Source: Oegoconia quadripuncta
Taxonomy: Eukaryota > Arthropoda > Insecta > Lepidoptera > Autostichidae
Direction of reading: 5' to 3'
Assembly: GCA_949316235.1 (NCBI GenBank)
Contig: OX438742.1
Coordinates: forward strand, 15,003,315-15,067,314
Length of the DNA stretch: 64,000 nucleotides
The notes beneath the pieces were generated by a model. That model had not been told where the DNA came from and ran no database searches. It saw nothing but the letters and a program-made list of their open reading frames with translations. The position numbers were made by a program, and so were the translations under genes. Each line of letters starts with the position of its first letter. Position 1 is the stretch's first letter. Of the stretch, positions 10,693-22,859 are shown one piece after another.

Positions 10693-13125
10693 TAAGAATA
10701 AAACCATTAAGATAGAGTCATTACGTCCGCATTACATTTAAGAATTTGCAGAGTTTTCTCGAAAAAATCGTAATTTACTTTTAGGTTTGGATTAATTACT
10801 GTTTTGTTTGGCGTAATAGCATGACTTCTTTATTTTTTTAGAAATTCCTGGCTTCTTATGAGTCGATCCGATCCCTGATTATTAGTGGTAATCCCATAAC
10901 GTACCTACATATCACGAAATATTGAGATGATTAGTGAACGACGGCCAATCGTGAAAATCCCCCATTGCGGTAGTTTTTCACTTAGCAGTGCCTCTATGTC
11001 GAACTTTTATATTACTCTTAGTTGACGACGAGCAAAGTTTCCAGCAACGGCCGGCTGTAGTATTTCCTCTTTCCAATTTTTATTCGTTAGTCTGCACTGG
11101 TACAGTTTTTAACGAAATTCTTTATGAAAGTTAGGACAAAATAATAATATTTGCTGGCTCTCAGATGAAAATCTAGACAATTGCGAGTGTAACACGCGCA
11201 CTAAGAGTTCCGTCCCTAGATAATGTAAATAGTTAAAGTATTAATGACCATATTATATTGAGCCACAGATAAATAATAATGTGTACCTAATAGTGTCCTA
11301 TGTCCTTTATCTATTTCAAAACGTTCATTTTCTTTTATGTAAAACAAAAATAGTTTTGAAACTTAAAACCAAACCCTCATACGTTATAAAATTTCTATTT
11401 AGATGATAAGCAAGCATATACATATTTATAATATGTCACAAATTATAACCAAAAACTTACTTTAAAAACGTACGTGATGCTAGAATACACAGCGTTGAAT
11501 TCGGCTATTTCGGCAATGTCAAAAAACTGTGCTGAAATAATGCCAAATAGTGCCTAAAGGAAAAAAAATGCACTACTATGGTATAAGAGTTAATCAATAT
11601 TTTAAGTGAGCATTCTGGCGTCACGTGTTAGTTGAATAGGTAACTGTGTTACCTATGATTATAAGTTATATTCCAAACGATTGTGCATAAACAGTGCCAC
11701 CGAAACATTCAAATATCCCATAAATAGTTCTTCAAAAACAACGAAGTTTTAGATGTCTTTGTGAAAAGAGGCAGCGCGGATGACGGATTATTTGTAGGTC
11801 GGACTAAAATCTAAATTGGAGAATTTGGTTCGGGAGGATGGAAAGGAAAATTAGTATTCTATGCAATAACATACACGGAAAATAAGAAAATCATACCTAA
11901 TTATTTTTTTTACTGATGATATAGACGTAGTAGGTCAGCAAGATTAATAATGGTCAAAGTTAAAGTCGATGACTTAATATGCAATTCCGGTGTGACTCTC
12001 CCTTTTTTGTACCTTTTAATACGGAAATTTCATGTAATTCATATCATTTCTTTTACTACTACTTACTTGTCACTGTAGACTATGATGAAGCATAAATTGA
12101 TTATTTGTAAAAATATATATTTGCTGTTACTCGTAAAATTAAAAACAACAGAGTCTATAGTCATTAAGTATCTTGCGTAAAATGCTTAAATTTCATGAAA
12201 CTGTTTTTTCCAAGTGCAAAACTTCTTGATGTCAGACGGACCATACAAAAATACTAAATTTATTTCCACTTCCCAGTACTTGTGGGTGACTGCATGGTAC
12301 TTATAAAAATTAGATTTTTTTTTCTTTTTTTTATGCACGACTGGTTCGTACTTCAAGTAGATGTTACTTGAATGTTACAATTCTACCTATAATAGGGACA
12401 CTGTAATTATATAGCCATAGGTATCAACATAGTATTATGTGCATGAGTGTCTGGTTTGCCCGTGCCGTGAATACACCGCATTACAAAACGGAACTATGAA
12501 AGGGTCTAGCAGGCTAAGAGCAGTGGCCCTTTCAAGCAATTGTTAACATTTGTAGTTGCTTTGATCTCAGGGACTATTCAAGGCCGAGACCTGAAAAGCA
12601 GGTATACAGGTCATAAAAACCATATAAGAAGAAGAATTGTCATATGCAGCGCAGAGTTCCTTATTAATTGCTTGAAGAAACCACTACCTTTAGCTTGTCT
12701 GCTAGACCCTTTTACAGAAATTCTGCTTCATGTCAATCTGTTGCGGAAATATGTCCATGTTCATATAAAAATAACCTAATCCTTTACGGTCGGATTGTTC
12801 CACCGGCGATTTGGCCTGTAACTTTCTTTGATAGCCGCAGGCGTACGAGCCTTCGTTCTAGTTATAAACATCACATTATTTTTTACGGTTCCGTTATGAG
12901 GGAAACCCTTAAAACGAAAATATTTTGTCCGTCTGCCTGTTCATATGCTGGATAACTGAAATATGCTAGTGCACACTCATACTCATACTCAACATATTAT
13001 AGAAAACCACAGCTGAACATAAAACAAAACGTTATGAAATACTATAGGGAGAAATTTGAATTGTTGGCATCCTAACAGATGATGGTTTAGATCAGCAAAC
13101 CAAACAAACTATGAAAAAATTGAGA
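10693..13125. other. Mostly unrecognised sequence
   Basis: 12780-12950 contains ACGGTTCCGTTATGAGGGAA and GTCCGTCTGCCTGTTC, a remnant of the common 'acggaaccct' moth repeat. The overlapping frames at 12540-12955 lie on it and are not genes. Confidence 0.5.
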
Positions 13126-13129
13126 AAAA

Positions 13130-13193
13130 AAATCAGCTGTTTCATACAATTCAATTGGGCGGGTATTTAACTTTTGTATGAAACAGCTGATTT
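13130..13193 (+). repeat. 20-bp perfect inverted repeat
   Basis: AAATCAGCTGTTTCATACAA (13130-13149) and its exact complement (13174-13193) are separated by 24 bases. Possibly the collapsed ends of a small DNA element; no internal coding. Confidence 0.9.
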
Positions 13194-13257
13194 CAAGCTG
13201 TATAAATTACTAAGTAAGGTGTGAGGAAATACATTTCTGAACTTTTGTATAACCTCA

Positions 13258-13510
13258 GACCAGTGGTGTCTGACGTCATGTTGTTGCGCATTTGAGACCC
13301 CGGGTGACAATAGAGCTGGCAGCTAACTCGGGCAGCGATCTAGCCTTGCCATTCAACGTGGTAACAACTGCCAGCTTTTGGGCACCGTGCCTCAGGCCAC
13401 AAACTGTAGAGGACGGTATGTAGAATGTGTTCGGGTCGTGTTTTCTTGTTATAAGTACGTGTTGTTATATTTATTTTGTGTTTGTACATTAAAGCGTCAA
13501 ATAAAGAAAC
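13258..13510 (+). mobile_element. LINE C-terminal relic with 3' untranslated tail
   Basis: The frame over about 13306-13400 reads DNRAGS, a stop, LGQRSSLAIQRGNN and LLGTVPQA. Moth LINE reverse transcriptases end in a similar RAGSFLGQRISLAIQRGNAASVLGT block. A stop codon and changes show decay. The tail ends with ACATTAAAGCGTCAAATAAAG near 13485-13505, like a polyadenylation region. The clade is not assigned. Confidence 0.65.
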
Positions 13511-13844
13511 ACGCTTGACAAGTGTTGAGTAATAACTGCAATACTTTACTCAGATAATCGCACTCAAGTTCATGTTCTTTGTGTAATGTGATGGCGGTTA
13601 GCCCATGGATGGCTTGCTCGTACAATCCCCGTGACCATCGAGGCGTGAATCATTCACCCCAGCCAGCTTGGATAGATAGGTAGGTATCTACTTGTCCGGT
13701 AATGTGCGCGACGCACAGTATATCTACTCTACTTCGGGTCTACGATACACACAAATTAGGAACTTATTTGTATTAACAGTGATAATTATAATATGTTTAA
13801 AGCAAACAGTGTCGTGTAATTTCGGAATTCAAATAGAATAAAAC

Positions 13845-14070
13845 CAACCCGTCTCTTCCCATGTGTGTCGTAAAAGGCGACTAAGGGACTTCCCACCAAA
13901 AACATCTATAAGATTTGCATGTTTCAGCGGTCACCCCCTGTCACGTGTGCATTTCTGTATATTTCATAAGGTGAACCGTGGATGATGTAATCATTAAACT
14001 TTTAATGTTTGTATCACCCAAACATATATTATCTCTGACCACCCCATTTGGGATAAAGCTCGTATGTAGG
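13845..14070 (+). repeat. Interspersed repeat family D copy
   Basis: AACCCGTCTCTTCCCATGTG, then GTCGTAAAAGGCGACTAAGG, CACCCCCTGTCACGTGTGC and TCTGACCACCCCATTTGGGA. This is the best copy here. Confidence 0.7.
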
Positions 14071-14691
14071 TATGTAGTATGTTAAAACATCGTGTTTTCG
14101 GTGTTCCGGACCAAAAATGACCAAAACTAACTACTATTACTGGAATTGTGGCCCAGTTAAACTAGTACATTATACAACGACTGTTTGTTTGATAAATAAA
14201 ATACTTATAAAAAAAAAACAAGACTTATAAGAATCATCTCGATGTCCGTCAGAAAGGCTGTCCGTCTGTCAAGGCCATTTATTTCAAAAATTATTTGATA
14301 TTGACAATTGAAAGGTATAAGTAGTTAGTACTATATTACTTCTGTGGTATAGTTGTAGAAAATTGTAGTCTAAATCAGACATATTACTTATAGTTAAAAT
14401 GGTTAAGGGGGTTATTGGATACTACTATAAAAATAGGCATTTGCTGAGATCGTGTGCTTCATTTTCGGCCGCATTGTTATTTTCCAACACCTGACTTTGT
14501 GAAAAACTAAAATATCAAACAAAATAAAAAAAATAACTCAAAATTGACTCAAAGCTTATTAAAACGCGACATCATGTCTCTGTGTAAATTTTTTAAATAG
14601 TTTTCGAAAACATGTTTTATTGATGCTTTCACTAACTTCTTGATTTAATACCTAATTATCTCTTTTATTTTATAATTTATAGTTGTTTTAA

Positions 14692-14710
14692 CCGCCTCCG
14701 TGGCACAATG
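14692..14710 (+). repeat. SINE family A: detached head (A-box end)
   Basis: CCGCCTCCGTGGCACAATG is the tRNA-like A-box start of this SINE family (compare CCACCTCCGTGGCTCAATAT at 15686). The remainder of the same copy resumes at 15197. Confidence 0.65.
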
Positions 14711-15196
14711 TAAACAACATTACACTATCTCAAGTTGTCTCAGTAACTCAGTCAGCCTATTTATAGATATCTATATAAGTATTTGATGTATTTGATATAT
14801 TATATATATTATACGTAGGTATTTATTAATATGTATTTTAGTATGTAGGCCTTTATATTATGTATATATTGTGTTTAATATCTATATATTTTTTGTCTTA
14901 TAAAATAATTCTATATTCAAACCATTATTGCTATAAATCTCAATGTTTTATCTTTTGTCAATTGTGTTCCTATGACAGTGATGTTTTGTTAATGTTTTGT
15001 TCTATATTTGTAAGTATCGCTCTTTGTCTGCAATAAAATACTTTAATTTCATTTTTCCTTCCGAGGGTTTGCTGGAAGAAATCTCTTACAGAGATAAGCT
15101 CGCCTTTTGTGTATTGTAATTTCTGTCCTATGTTTGTTTAATGTATGTTTGTATACTTATATATGCAATAAAGTGTTAAATAAATAAATAAATAAA
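14711..15196 (+). mobile_element. LINE 3' tail inserted into a SINE
   Basis: The last 140 bases read GCTGGAAGAAATCTCTTACA, then GATAAGCTCGCCTTTTG and a (TAAA)n tail at about 15176-15196. That is a common moth LINE 3' end; a sister copy lies inverted at 55430-55600. The sequence before it is AT-rich and unassigned, so the 5' edge is set by the split SINE rather than by homology. Confidence 0.65.
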
Positions 15197-15509
15197 CATT
15201 GGGTTTACGATTCGGAGGTCGCGGTTTCGATCCCCAGCGGGGTACATATTTAAGTACTCGGTTTGGTTGGTGGTAGGGCATTTTAAATGTCCGCCTGCTA
15301 GATTTAGATAAGATGGTGGTACATCTTATCTATATCTGCCGCCAAGCAGCAATGTTAATAGCATTGTTGTGTTCCGGTTGTCAGAGATAAGATAGCCAGT
15401 CCCCCAAATATGTTGGGGTTTCCGGGTCAGTACGCTTCCACCTTATCTTTTCTTAACATCAGGTGTGATTGAGGTCAAGTACCAACCCGATGTGCATAAA
15501 AAAAATAAT
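15197..15509 (+). repeat. SINE family A: body of the split copy
   Basis: It continues the head at 14692-14710 with CATTGGGTTTACGATTCGG, a B box (GGTTTCGATCC at 15223-15233), then the family body (GGTTTGGTTGGTGGTAGGGC, GCCGCCAAGCAGCAATG, GTTGTGTTCCGGTTGTCAG) and the 3' end CAGGTGTGATTGAGGTCAAG with an A-rich tail. This is the best full-length copy in the window. Confidence 0.85.
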
Positions 15510-15687
15510 AATAGCACGAAGTTACTTTTTCTTTTAATTTACGATGGAATTCCTTCGACATACTGTGTTTTACAGTTTAGGAAAATTTGCTTGAAATTTT
15601 AATAGAGAGAGCTGACGTCGTCGCAGATGCATTCGGTTTATCTCGCACTTGACCGGTTTTTTAACAATGATATCGATTCATTCCTCC

Positions 15688-15955
15688 ACCTCCGTGGCTC
15701 AATATGAATTAATATAGTACTAACGTAGTAATGTTACAAAATGGAGGTCGCTAGTTCGGTTGCTAGCGCGTTACATATTTTGTACTCGGTTTGGTTAGGC
15801 CTAGCAAAGGGTCTTCTTAAATGTTGGCTTACCATATTATCTATACATAGCGTTTTGTTCCGGCTGTTTGAGTTAAGATTAGCCAGTCTCCCAAATAAGT
15901 TAAGGGCTTCCAGTAAGTGCAATTCCACGTCTTTCAGCATCTTCACTTAAGATGG
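15688..15955 (+). repeat. SINE family A: diverged copy
   Basis: It has the head CTCCGTGGCTCAATATGAAT, a weak B box (AGTTCGGTTGC), TACTCGGTTTGGTTAGGCC and the body GTTTTGTTCCGGCTGTTTGA. It is much more diverged than the copy just upstream in the same orientation. Confidence 0.7.
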
Positions 15956-16735
15956 TTTATCCCACATGGTATTCTATACAAACATTAAGTTCAAGTAATT
16001 TAACAATACCGATTCTAATAAATTCTATAGTATGAAATCTATAGTCCTTACATAGATCTAGAAAGTTAGTAGAGAACATTTACGAAAAAGAGTATTGAAA
16101 CTAAATGACAGCGATTGTAAATTTTCCACAGCAACAGAAAAAATGCAATATTGTCTTTTATATTAACTAACTTTTTAGATCTAGTATGCATCCTGCTTAT
16201 ACTTTCGGAAAATTTAGAGGTGAAAGTTTGTATGGAATGCCGTGTGGGATAAAACGTTTTATCTGGGCACCAATCGCCTTAAATTTGAACGCTAATACCG
16301 AAACTAAACCGAATATTTTTTATAATGATGCTGTTGATTCTGTATTATCAATAAAATAAAATAACCAGAAACGTTACGTTACGCACATTTCGTATCCCGC
16401 TAATCATATGAACAGAAATTAGGCTAGTATTTTTTAATACTCGTGCTAAGCTCTAAACGTTTTGCGTTTGGTTTTACTTGGTTACGTCAATGTCTTAATC
16501 GTTCAGAAAAAATAGTTACCAGTTTTACATCGGGTAAACAAAATCCAAACCAAAAACGTTCCGTTTGAACGATAAAACATTTGTTAAATAGCGCGATTGG
16601 CCTCCATCATAATATTTCATCTCAGTTGTTTTATTTTCAGTAGGTACCCAAAGTAAAGGGGAATCTATGTAATTATCTGTGGTCTTAATTATTACCTTAC
16701 ATTTTTCTCTTCCTGTTCAGCATCTACTTTAAATT

Positions 16736-16880
16736 AACGGATAAACATACATAAATACTTATATTAACATCCATGACTTCGGAATAAATGTTCGTGTTCA
16801 TCATTTGCCCCTCGCGGGATTCGAAGCCGCAACCGTTGGTTTCGCTGGCAGGGTCGCTATCCACTACACCAATCGGTCAG
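16736..16880 (-). repeat. SINE family B copy
   Basis: On the minus strand the head reads CGATTGGTGTAGTGGATAGC, then a B box (GGCTTCGAATCCC) and the body to TATGTATGTTTATCCG. The tail is missing. Confidence 0.8.
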
Positions 16881-18084
16881 TGTTATAAATTCCTTAACCG
16901 TCTCCTCTCCTGTATCCTGCAGCACGTGTTATATGATGTGTTTTTTTCCTTCGCCACCCTCAATATGGCTATATTTTTTAATTTCACTTGATAACTCTTT
17001 TTGTAACCTTCATGTATTTAATAGAGGACAGAGGATAAGGGCAGGAAAATGATGATGATTAAATAATAGAGGAAAAAATTTCCTGCAATCCATCAAATAC
17101 AATTTATTGTTTACATGATGATTGCAATGATGAAACATATATCCCTACACAAATAACTATATAATTCGTAAGCTCATATAATTGGCAGGTGTGACTGGTG
17201 TGAGAAATTTCATCAATCCATGCATAAAAACTACTCAACCGATTATAAGGAAATTACAATGGGACCAAGTTGACGGTAACCTCTGTCATTTACAAAAAGA
17301 ATCACACGAATCCTTACGCTCCCATAGTCTTAATACTTTATGAACAAACACCATGTCGTACTTTCACCGAAAAGGACCTACCAGTATTACAAAGGTTTAT
17401 TTTTTTGATTTGGAACATTTGCTGATAGACCGATGCTGAAATTCCACGACACGTCACTGTCACTTAACCGGCCGGTGATGTGATGTGATATCAATGTTTT
17501 CAACTTGAACTTTTTAATTTATGGGAATCGGTCGACTGTATTGCGATCAACCATTACTGTCAGTGGGTTACCCAGGCACGATCTACAGGGTTTTGTCGAT
17601 GTCAAAATTGGCGGCTGACATTACAATTCACATTACGATGCGTTCGAACCATTTGTAATAGGAAATGTTTGGTCCGAACAGTCAGAACAAATTCTCATTC
17701 GCACGCCTCTCCGGATGGCTGTCGAGTTCAATACAAGCGCAGCCAACCACTGCCCGAGAGAAATATGGACACTCAAGTGTGAACGCTCATAAACTCCTTT
17801 GCAGAATTCATGTGAACAAGAATCCATGCGAACGCACGCCCTGTCGATATACAGAATTTAATACCGCATTCTGGTCTTCAAGCATTTGATCTTTTTTCCA
17901 AATAAATGGATTTGAAATAAAGGAGAACAGCCAAAAATTGGTAAACAACCGACTTAAGTAATATCTCCGGAGTGCATCATGAGAACTTTATCGGACCACT
18001 ATGGCGATAAACCCTATCAAATAAATAAACAATCTTCAAAAGCCGTTAACAATTGTCGAAAAAAATACGCCCCGAATACAGAAC

Positions 18085-18190
18085 CTCCTCCTTTTTTGAA
18101 GTCGTTTAAAAATATGGACGAACAATCATTTAAAGAGAAATGCATGCAGACGAACATGGCCTCCTTTTTGAGAGTCGGTTAAAAATATAG
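18085..18190 (+). repeat. Diverged direct repeat
   Basis: CCTCCTTTTTTGAAGTCG(T/G)TTAAAAATAT appears near 18090 and, as CCTCCTTTTTGAGAGTCGG plus TTAAAAATAT, near 18161. The short frame at 17979-18182 crosses both and is not supported as a gene. Confidence 0.6.
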
Positions 18191-19159
18191 AGAAAATGTC
18201 GTCTTCTTCTTTTCGAGTCCAGTCGAAACCAAAACTTAGCCACTCTAACAGCCTCTGTGGCGTTACATCATCCATGACATAACATTGAAAAAGCCTGAAT
18301 GTCCGAATCAAATAACGAGCCTTGTGTAAGTACGGTAGGTAAAAATTCCATCAATCCTTGTTAAACGAGCTTGTGTATAATCCGATGCTGTCAGGCTTGG
18401 GAAAATAAATACCGTTGGAGGTATGTATCCTGTTAGTGGGTATTTATATATTGGTTAAAATTTTGTATTCCTCAATAGAGGGCTTGTTTTTCGTTTCTAC
18501 TAATAATATACATAGATTAATTAGATACAACCGCATATATACTTCAACAAGATTCCGTTATATGCACTAAGTCCTATACCTTCGACTTTTAACCTAATAG
18601 CTGTACACAGCTTTACAAATCCACGCTTATTTCACGACCGAATATTTGTTAGTAGAAATCGTAATATGTTCAAAATAACCTTTCATTTCATTGGACACCT
18701 TATACTTATGTGGCATTTCACATAAAAACATTACCTAAACTTCTTTAAAATTGATATAATGAATTTGGAAAAGCCTATGCTATACGGACGGATGCATGCA
18801 CGAACGGCCATGACGAAATAAAAATTTTAAGAGAAAAATTAATATGAGCCCTGCAATGGCCACTTTGGTGGCATGTTAAATAAAAATAAAACAGACAAAA
18901 CTAAAAAGAGAAAAAGAAGCATTAACATTTAGAATTTTGTTGAAGGTAGGTATCTACATACAGGTCAACAAACCAAATAAGGTTGTTTGTACTCGACTAA
19001 GAGAGATTTATCTAAACGCAACAGAAATTCTTAGATTTTAGGGTTTATTTTTCTAATTTCAGTTTTTAAACAGTCTTCTTCTTGATGTCAATGCGTCCAA
19101 TCATCAGTAAGTTCGTTTTTTAAATAAATAATGTAAAAAACAAAAACACAAGCCATACT

Positions 19160-19270
19160 CTACGATATCATATCAACCACAGAACTTCCGCTGCTGAACA
19201 TAGGCCTCCCCCATAGAATTCCAGAGTGGCCGGTTGGATGCGCCCTGCATCGATTTTCTGATGCAAACTT
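19160..19270 (-). mobile_element. RTE-type LINE 3' end fragment
   Basis: CGCTGCTGAACATAGGCCTC and CAGAGTGGCCGGTTGGATGC, the inverted end sequence common to RTE-type copies here. Coding sequence is essentially absent. Confidence 0.6.
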
Positions 19271-19864
19271 ATACCCATGATTTCATTGACAAGGTCAAAT
19301 ATTTTCTGAAATAAATGGCCGTGGCAGACGGACAGATATCATGATAATTCCGCATGTGTTTTCGTCTTGTAATTTTTGGTATTTATTAGTAATTACTGTT
19401 ACTAATTCAGTTTACATTTAAAATTGGCTTATAATAAAGTTTTGACATGCACAGCAATCAAAATCAAAATAAACGACTGGATATATACTGTGCTCCATTG
19501 GTTATTCAGTGAAGTGTTGCCTGTCAGACTATTTCTGTTTCAAGCGAAGGTCGCTTGGATTCTATATTTTTAATATTGACAGTGATACAGTATTTCTCTT
19601 TGAAAAATTTCTAGTATATAGATATGAATTAGTAGATATGTTTCAGTCTCCATATGTTTTGACTTGGTAAAGGATATTCCGCTTCAGGTGATATTTATAG
19701 GCTTTAGTTATATATAACTTATCGAATATATCGAGAATTCGTGTTACATGTGATATTACTTACATTATGAAAATGAAAAATGAAAAAGAAAAATGATTTA
19801 TTCAGTAGCTTGATATTTTGATATAATGTAAGGGTTTATATATTATGGGTATTTCGAAAATAGT

Positions 19865-20114
19865 TTTTTTTTTTATTCACAACGAGTTGGTACTTGACCT
19901 CAATCACACCTGATGTTAAGTGAAGATGAGGTCGAAGGTTGAAGCGTACTCACCCGGAAACTCCAACACATTTGGGGGACTGGCTATCTTATCTCTGACA
20001 ACCGGAACACAACAATGCTATTAACATTGCTGCTTGGCGGCAGATTTAGATAAGATGGTGGTAGCTAGCCAGGCGGACATTTAAAATGCCCTACCACCAA
20101 CCAAACCAAACCAA
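19865..20114 (-). repeat. SINE family A copy
   Basis: Reading on the minus strand it runs from GGTTTGGTTTGGTTGGTGG near 20114 to the 3' end CAGGTGTGATTGAGGTCAAG and an A-run at 19866-19874. The tRNA-like head is missing. Confidence 0.85.
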
Positions 20115-20677
20115 CCAGTTTTGTTCACCATTTATACCAGCATAATTGCTTAATATTGTGCGTAACTTCACATATTATTGGGACATGGATAACAAAGCTT
20201 TGTATCACCCAGTTGGCAATCAGCAACTATTAATACAGTACAGCGCCGCTATAGTACAGGTTTAGGCCCATTTCAGCGTTAATTAATTCCTTGCATATGC
20301 TTCTTGCCCTCATATTAATGTCTTATAGTATTTAATTACAAACATTGTAAATTGTTTTTAAAGACTGTACTTGTATGAAAGGGTTTCAGAAATTGTTTTG
20401 TGTACCGTTTAAACGGTATTTACTTTTTTTCGATAAGGATCCCCAGCTATTGCTATTTTTGAAAATTATAAAGTAGGTTTATGCAGTGTTACATTCAATG
20501 AAACTGAAAGGAATATTAACATAGCTAAAGTCTACTAATTTTAGAGCAATAGTCGATCAGTGTGGGATTCGTAATAAGTTCATTGAAACTCCTTACAAAA
20601 TTATATAAACCAAGTTTTATTATTTCCATATACTGCCTGTAAGGGACAAATCGACATTCCTTGAAACAGATGGTTAC

Positions 20678-20687
20678 GTACCTCGAT
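20678..20687 (+). repeat. Target-site duplication, left copy
   Basis: GTACCTCGAT, repeated exactly at 20965-20974 after the A-run of the retroposon. Confidence 0.85.
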
Positions 20688-20964
20688 GTAGTCGTCGGAC
20701 GCGGCCCCGGAGAGGATGACACCCCCTCGGAGCGACCGGCGGGGTGTCATCGCATCGGGCCCTGCCGCGCTTCATACCGCTCGCTGATCGCCTACGGAAG
20801 GTGCGCTAGAGGCCCTCCGGGAATGGGCCTCCCGTTGCGAGGCAGGCTTATGCGTTCTAGGTCCTCCCTACTGCAGAAGAAGGTCGCCGCGGGGTTTTAG
20901 TGGGTATCCCTCGCGATAGGGAGGGGAGTCTCGCATAACCGTCTCGTCCCCCCCAAAAAAAAAG
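20688..20964 (+). mobile_element. GC-rich 5'-truncated non-LTR retroposon flanked by a 10-bp target-site duplication
   Basis: A GC-rich block ends in CTCGTCCCCCCC plus an A-run (20955-20963). GTACCTCGAT occurs directly on both sides (20678-20687 and 20965-20974), as expected for target-primed integration. The short frame over the block ends near 20900 (QKKVAAGF) and is followed by TGGGTATCCCTCGCG and an inverted CGCGATAGGGA-like stretch. The 3' end resembles those of R1-clade-like moth LINEs, from memory; the duplication and tail are seen directly. Confidence 0.8.
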
Positions 20965-20974
20965 GTACCTCGAT

Positions 20975-22640
20975 ATAATAACTTTAGTCGATTTTTTATG
21001 TTAAAAATAAAAAAATAACTTATTTTTTCAAACCAATTAATTGTAAGCTTCCTCTTAAATGTAATTGATAAACTGGCAACGTCGCATAAAGAAGAATGAA
21101 TTATGCCATCTACTATCCTACCAATCAGTAAATATCCGAGTAAATTTGTATTGTGTGCGTTAAGAGTAATTTTTTATTTGCATATTCATTTACGATCGAA
21201 GTAAATAAGATATTTTAATTTGGATTTCGGATTTAGATTTATTTTGAATTAAATAACATACCCATAAAGGAAGGTCGGGTTGTCTCTTACACGCAGTATA
21301 TAATTATACATACATTCATAAAGTCATGCCAGTTTCCTGTATATAATTATATGCTTATTTTGCAAGTAACGTTTCTAGACTGAATCTTGCGATCAAAAGT
21401 TCAAAAGATATAACTACGTACTCACCCTCAAGAGCTGAAGTATCTTTGACTCTCTTTTATTTCAATTTACATATTTATATCCGGTATCATACGCTTCAAT
21501 TCGATTTACTTAAAAGGCATACCCATTTGTTTAAAATTTTGTTAAAATATGAAATTCAAAGTAGACGATAAGCCACGTACTTCATTTCTAACATTGTTTC
21601 TTTTCGATTTTGAAAGCGAAACGAGCGAGAGCGTTATAGAGTTTACTTTTGTGACTTAGTATCTTGGAGTCGATTTCTGTACCTGTACCCTTTCCACTGT
21701 TGCATAAATTTAAAAATATCCACAACTTGTTTACGGTATTCATTGAGAATTAAGAGCCCTAAAATGAATAGCATTGTTCTTACAATTTTGTTTAGATTTG
21801 TGAGTATTTTCAATCGTTTAGTAGTCTCCCAATTTGCATTTAGAATTTCAGCAGAAAGCTCACAAATGGTTTAAAAATTACTTTCCTGAGCAACTGAGAA
21901 AAATAATGGATTTAACAGAATTATCAGCGTTGTGGATAACACGTAACATTATGCTGACACTGAGTTACATCCAATACATATCCTGATACAGAACCTGTGA
22001 CAGGATCCACAACCTATTATTGATTGCTTTTTTTCCTTTTGTTACTTATTGTTAGATATTGCCATACTTATGTGCCTTGTATAAATATTAATGAATTGGG
22101 TTATTCTATTCCAATTTATTTTGTCGTATCCTACCCTTGTCTATTGTCGCTCGGTCCGTTTCTCGTCCCCTATTTCCTAATGAATTGTACATAACGAAAT
22201 TACAGTGTCAGCAATGTTAGATATGTGAGAGAATTATTAACGCACTACCAGGCGATTACTCGTGCAGTGGCCTAATAACCAAGGTCTCAAACTTTGGTCT
22301 AATACATCCCGTAAAGTCATGCGAAGGCTGTTTGCTAGAGAGGGCTTTGCAATGGGATCTTTAAAGCTTCACCCTATGAGCCTTAGAACTTTGTTACTAC
22401 GGACTACAGTCCGTAATTGCAGATTCTTTTGGGAGGGTGTAACTCCCATCGATAGTCTTTGCGAGTGTTACGCACTAATCCACAATGGAAGCCGATCTCT
22501 CCCGGGATATCGTAGCGGCAGGCCGCTATTGTTGGTTAGATTATTTCGAAATCCCATAGTGTGATATTTTTTGGTCTTCCCAAAAAGCATCTTGGTCCTA
22601 AAGGTGCCTATACGATCACCAACTAACATATATTACTTAT
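20975..22640. other. No gene recognised; one 100-codon frame
   Basis: The frame 22262-22564 (+) lies in slightly GC-rich sequence, with R-, L- and S-rich translation and no known motif. It may be decayed transposon sequence. The remainder is AT-rich. Confidence 0.45.
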
Positions 22641-22644
22641 TTCT

Positions 22645-22855
22645 ATGTGGACAACGAGTTAGAATTGACTTCAATCACACTTGACGTTATGAAGATGGAG
22701 AAGCGTTCACCTGGAATCTCCATCTTATTGGGAGTCTGGCTATCTTAGTTTAAATAGCCGGAATACAACATGCTAGCAACATTGCTGCTTACCGGAAGAT
22801 TTAGATAAGATGGTTGGCGGATATTTAAAAATGCCGGGCTACCGTCAACTAAAAT
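22645..22855 (-). repeat. SINE family A copy, diverged
   Basis: It contains TGACTTCAATCACACTTGAC, GGAGTCTGGCTATCTTAG and AGATTTAGATAAGATGG in the inverted family order. Confidence 0.7.
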
Positions 22856-22859
22856 GCGT

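Larger units (their letters stand above)
15960..19155. other. No gene recognised outside the SINE at 16736
   Basis: 17580-17890 is somewhat more GC-rich and open on both strands (64 codons -, 74 codons +), but neither product shows a known motif or splice sites. Confidence 0.45.
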
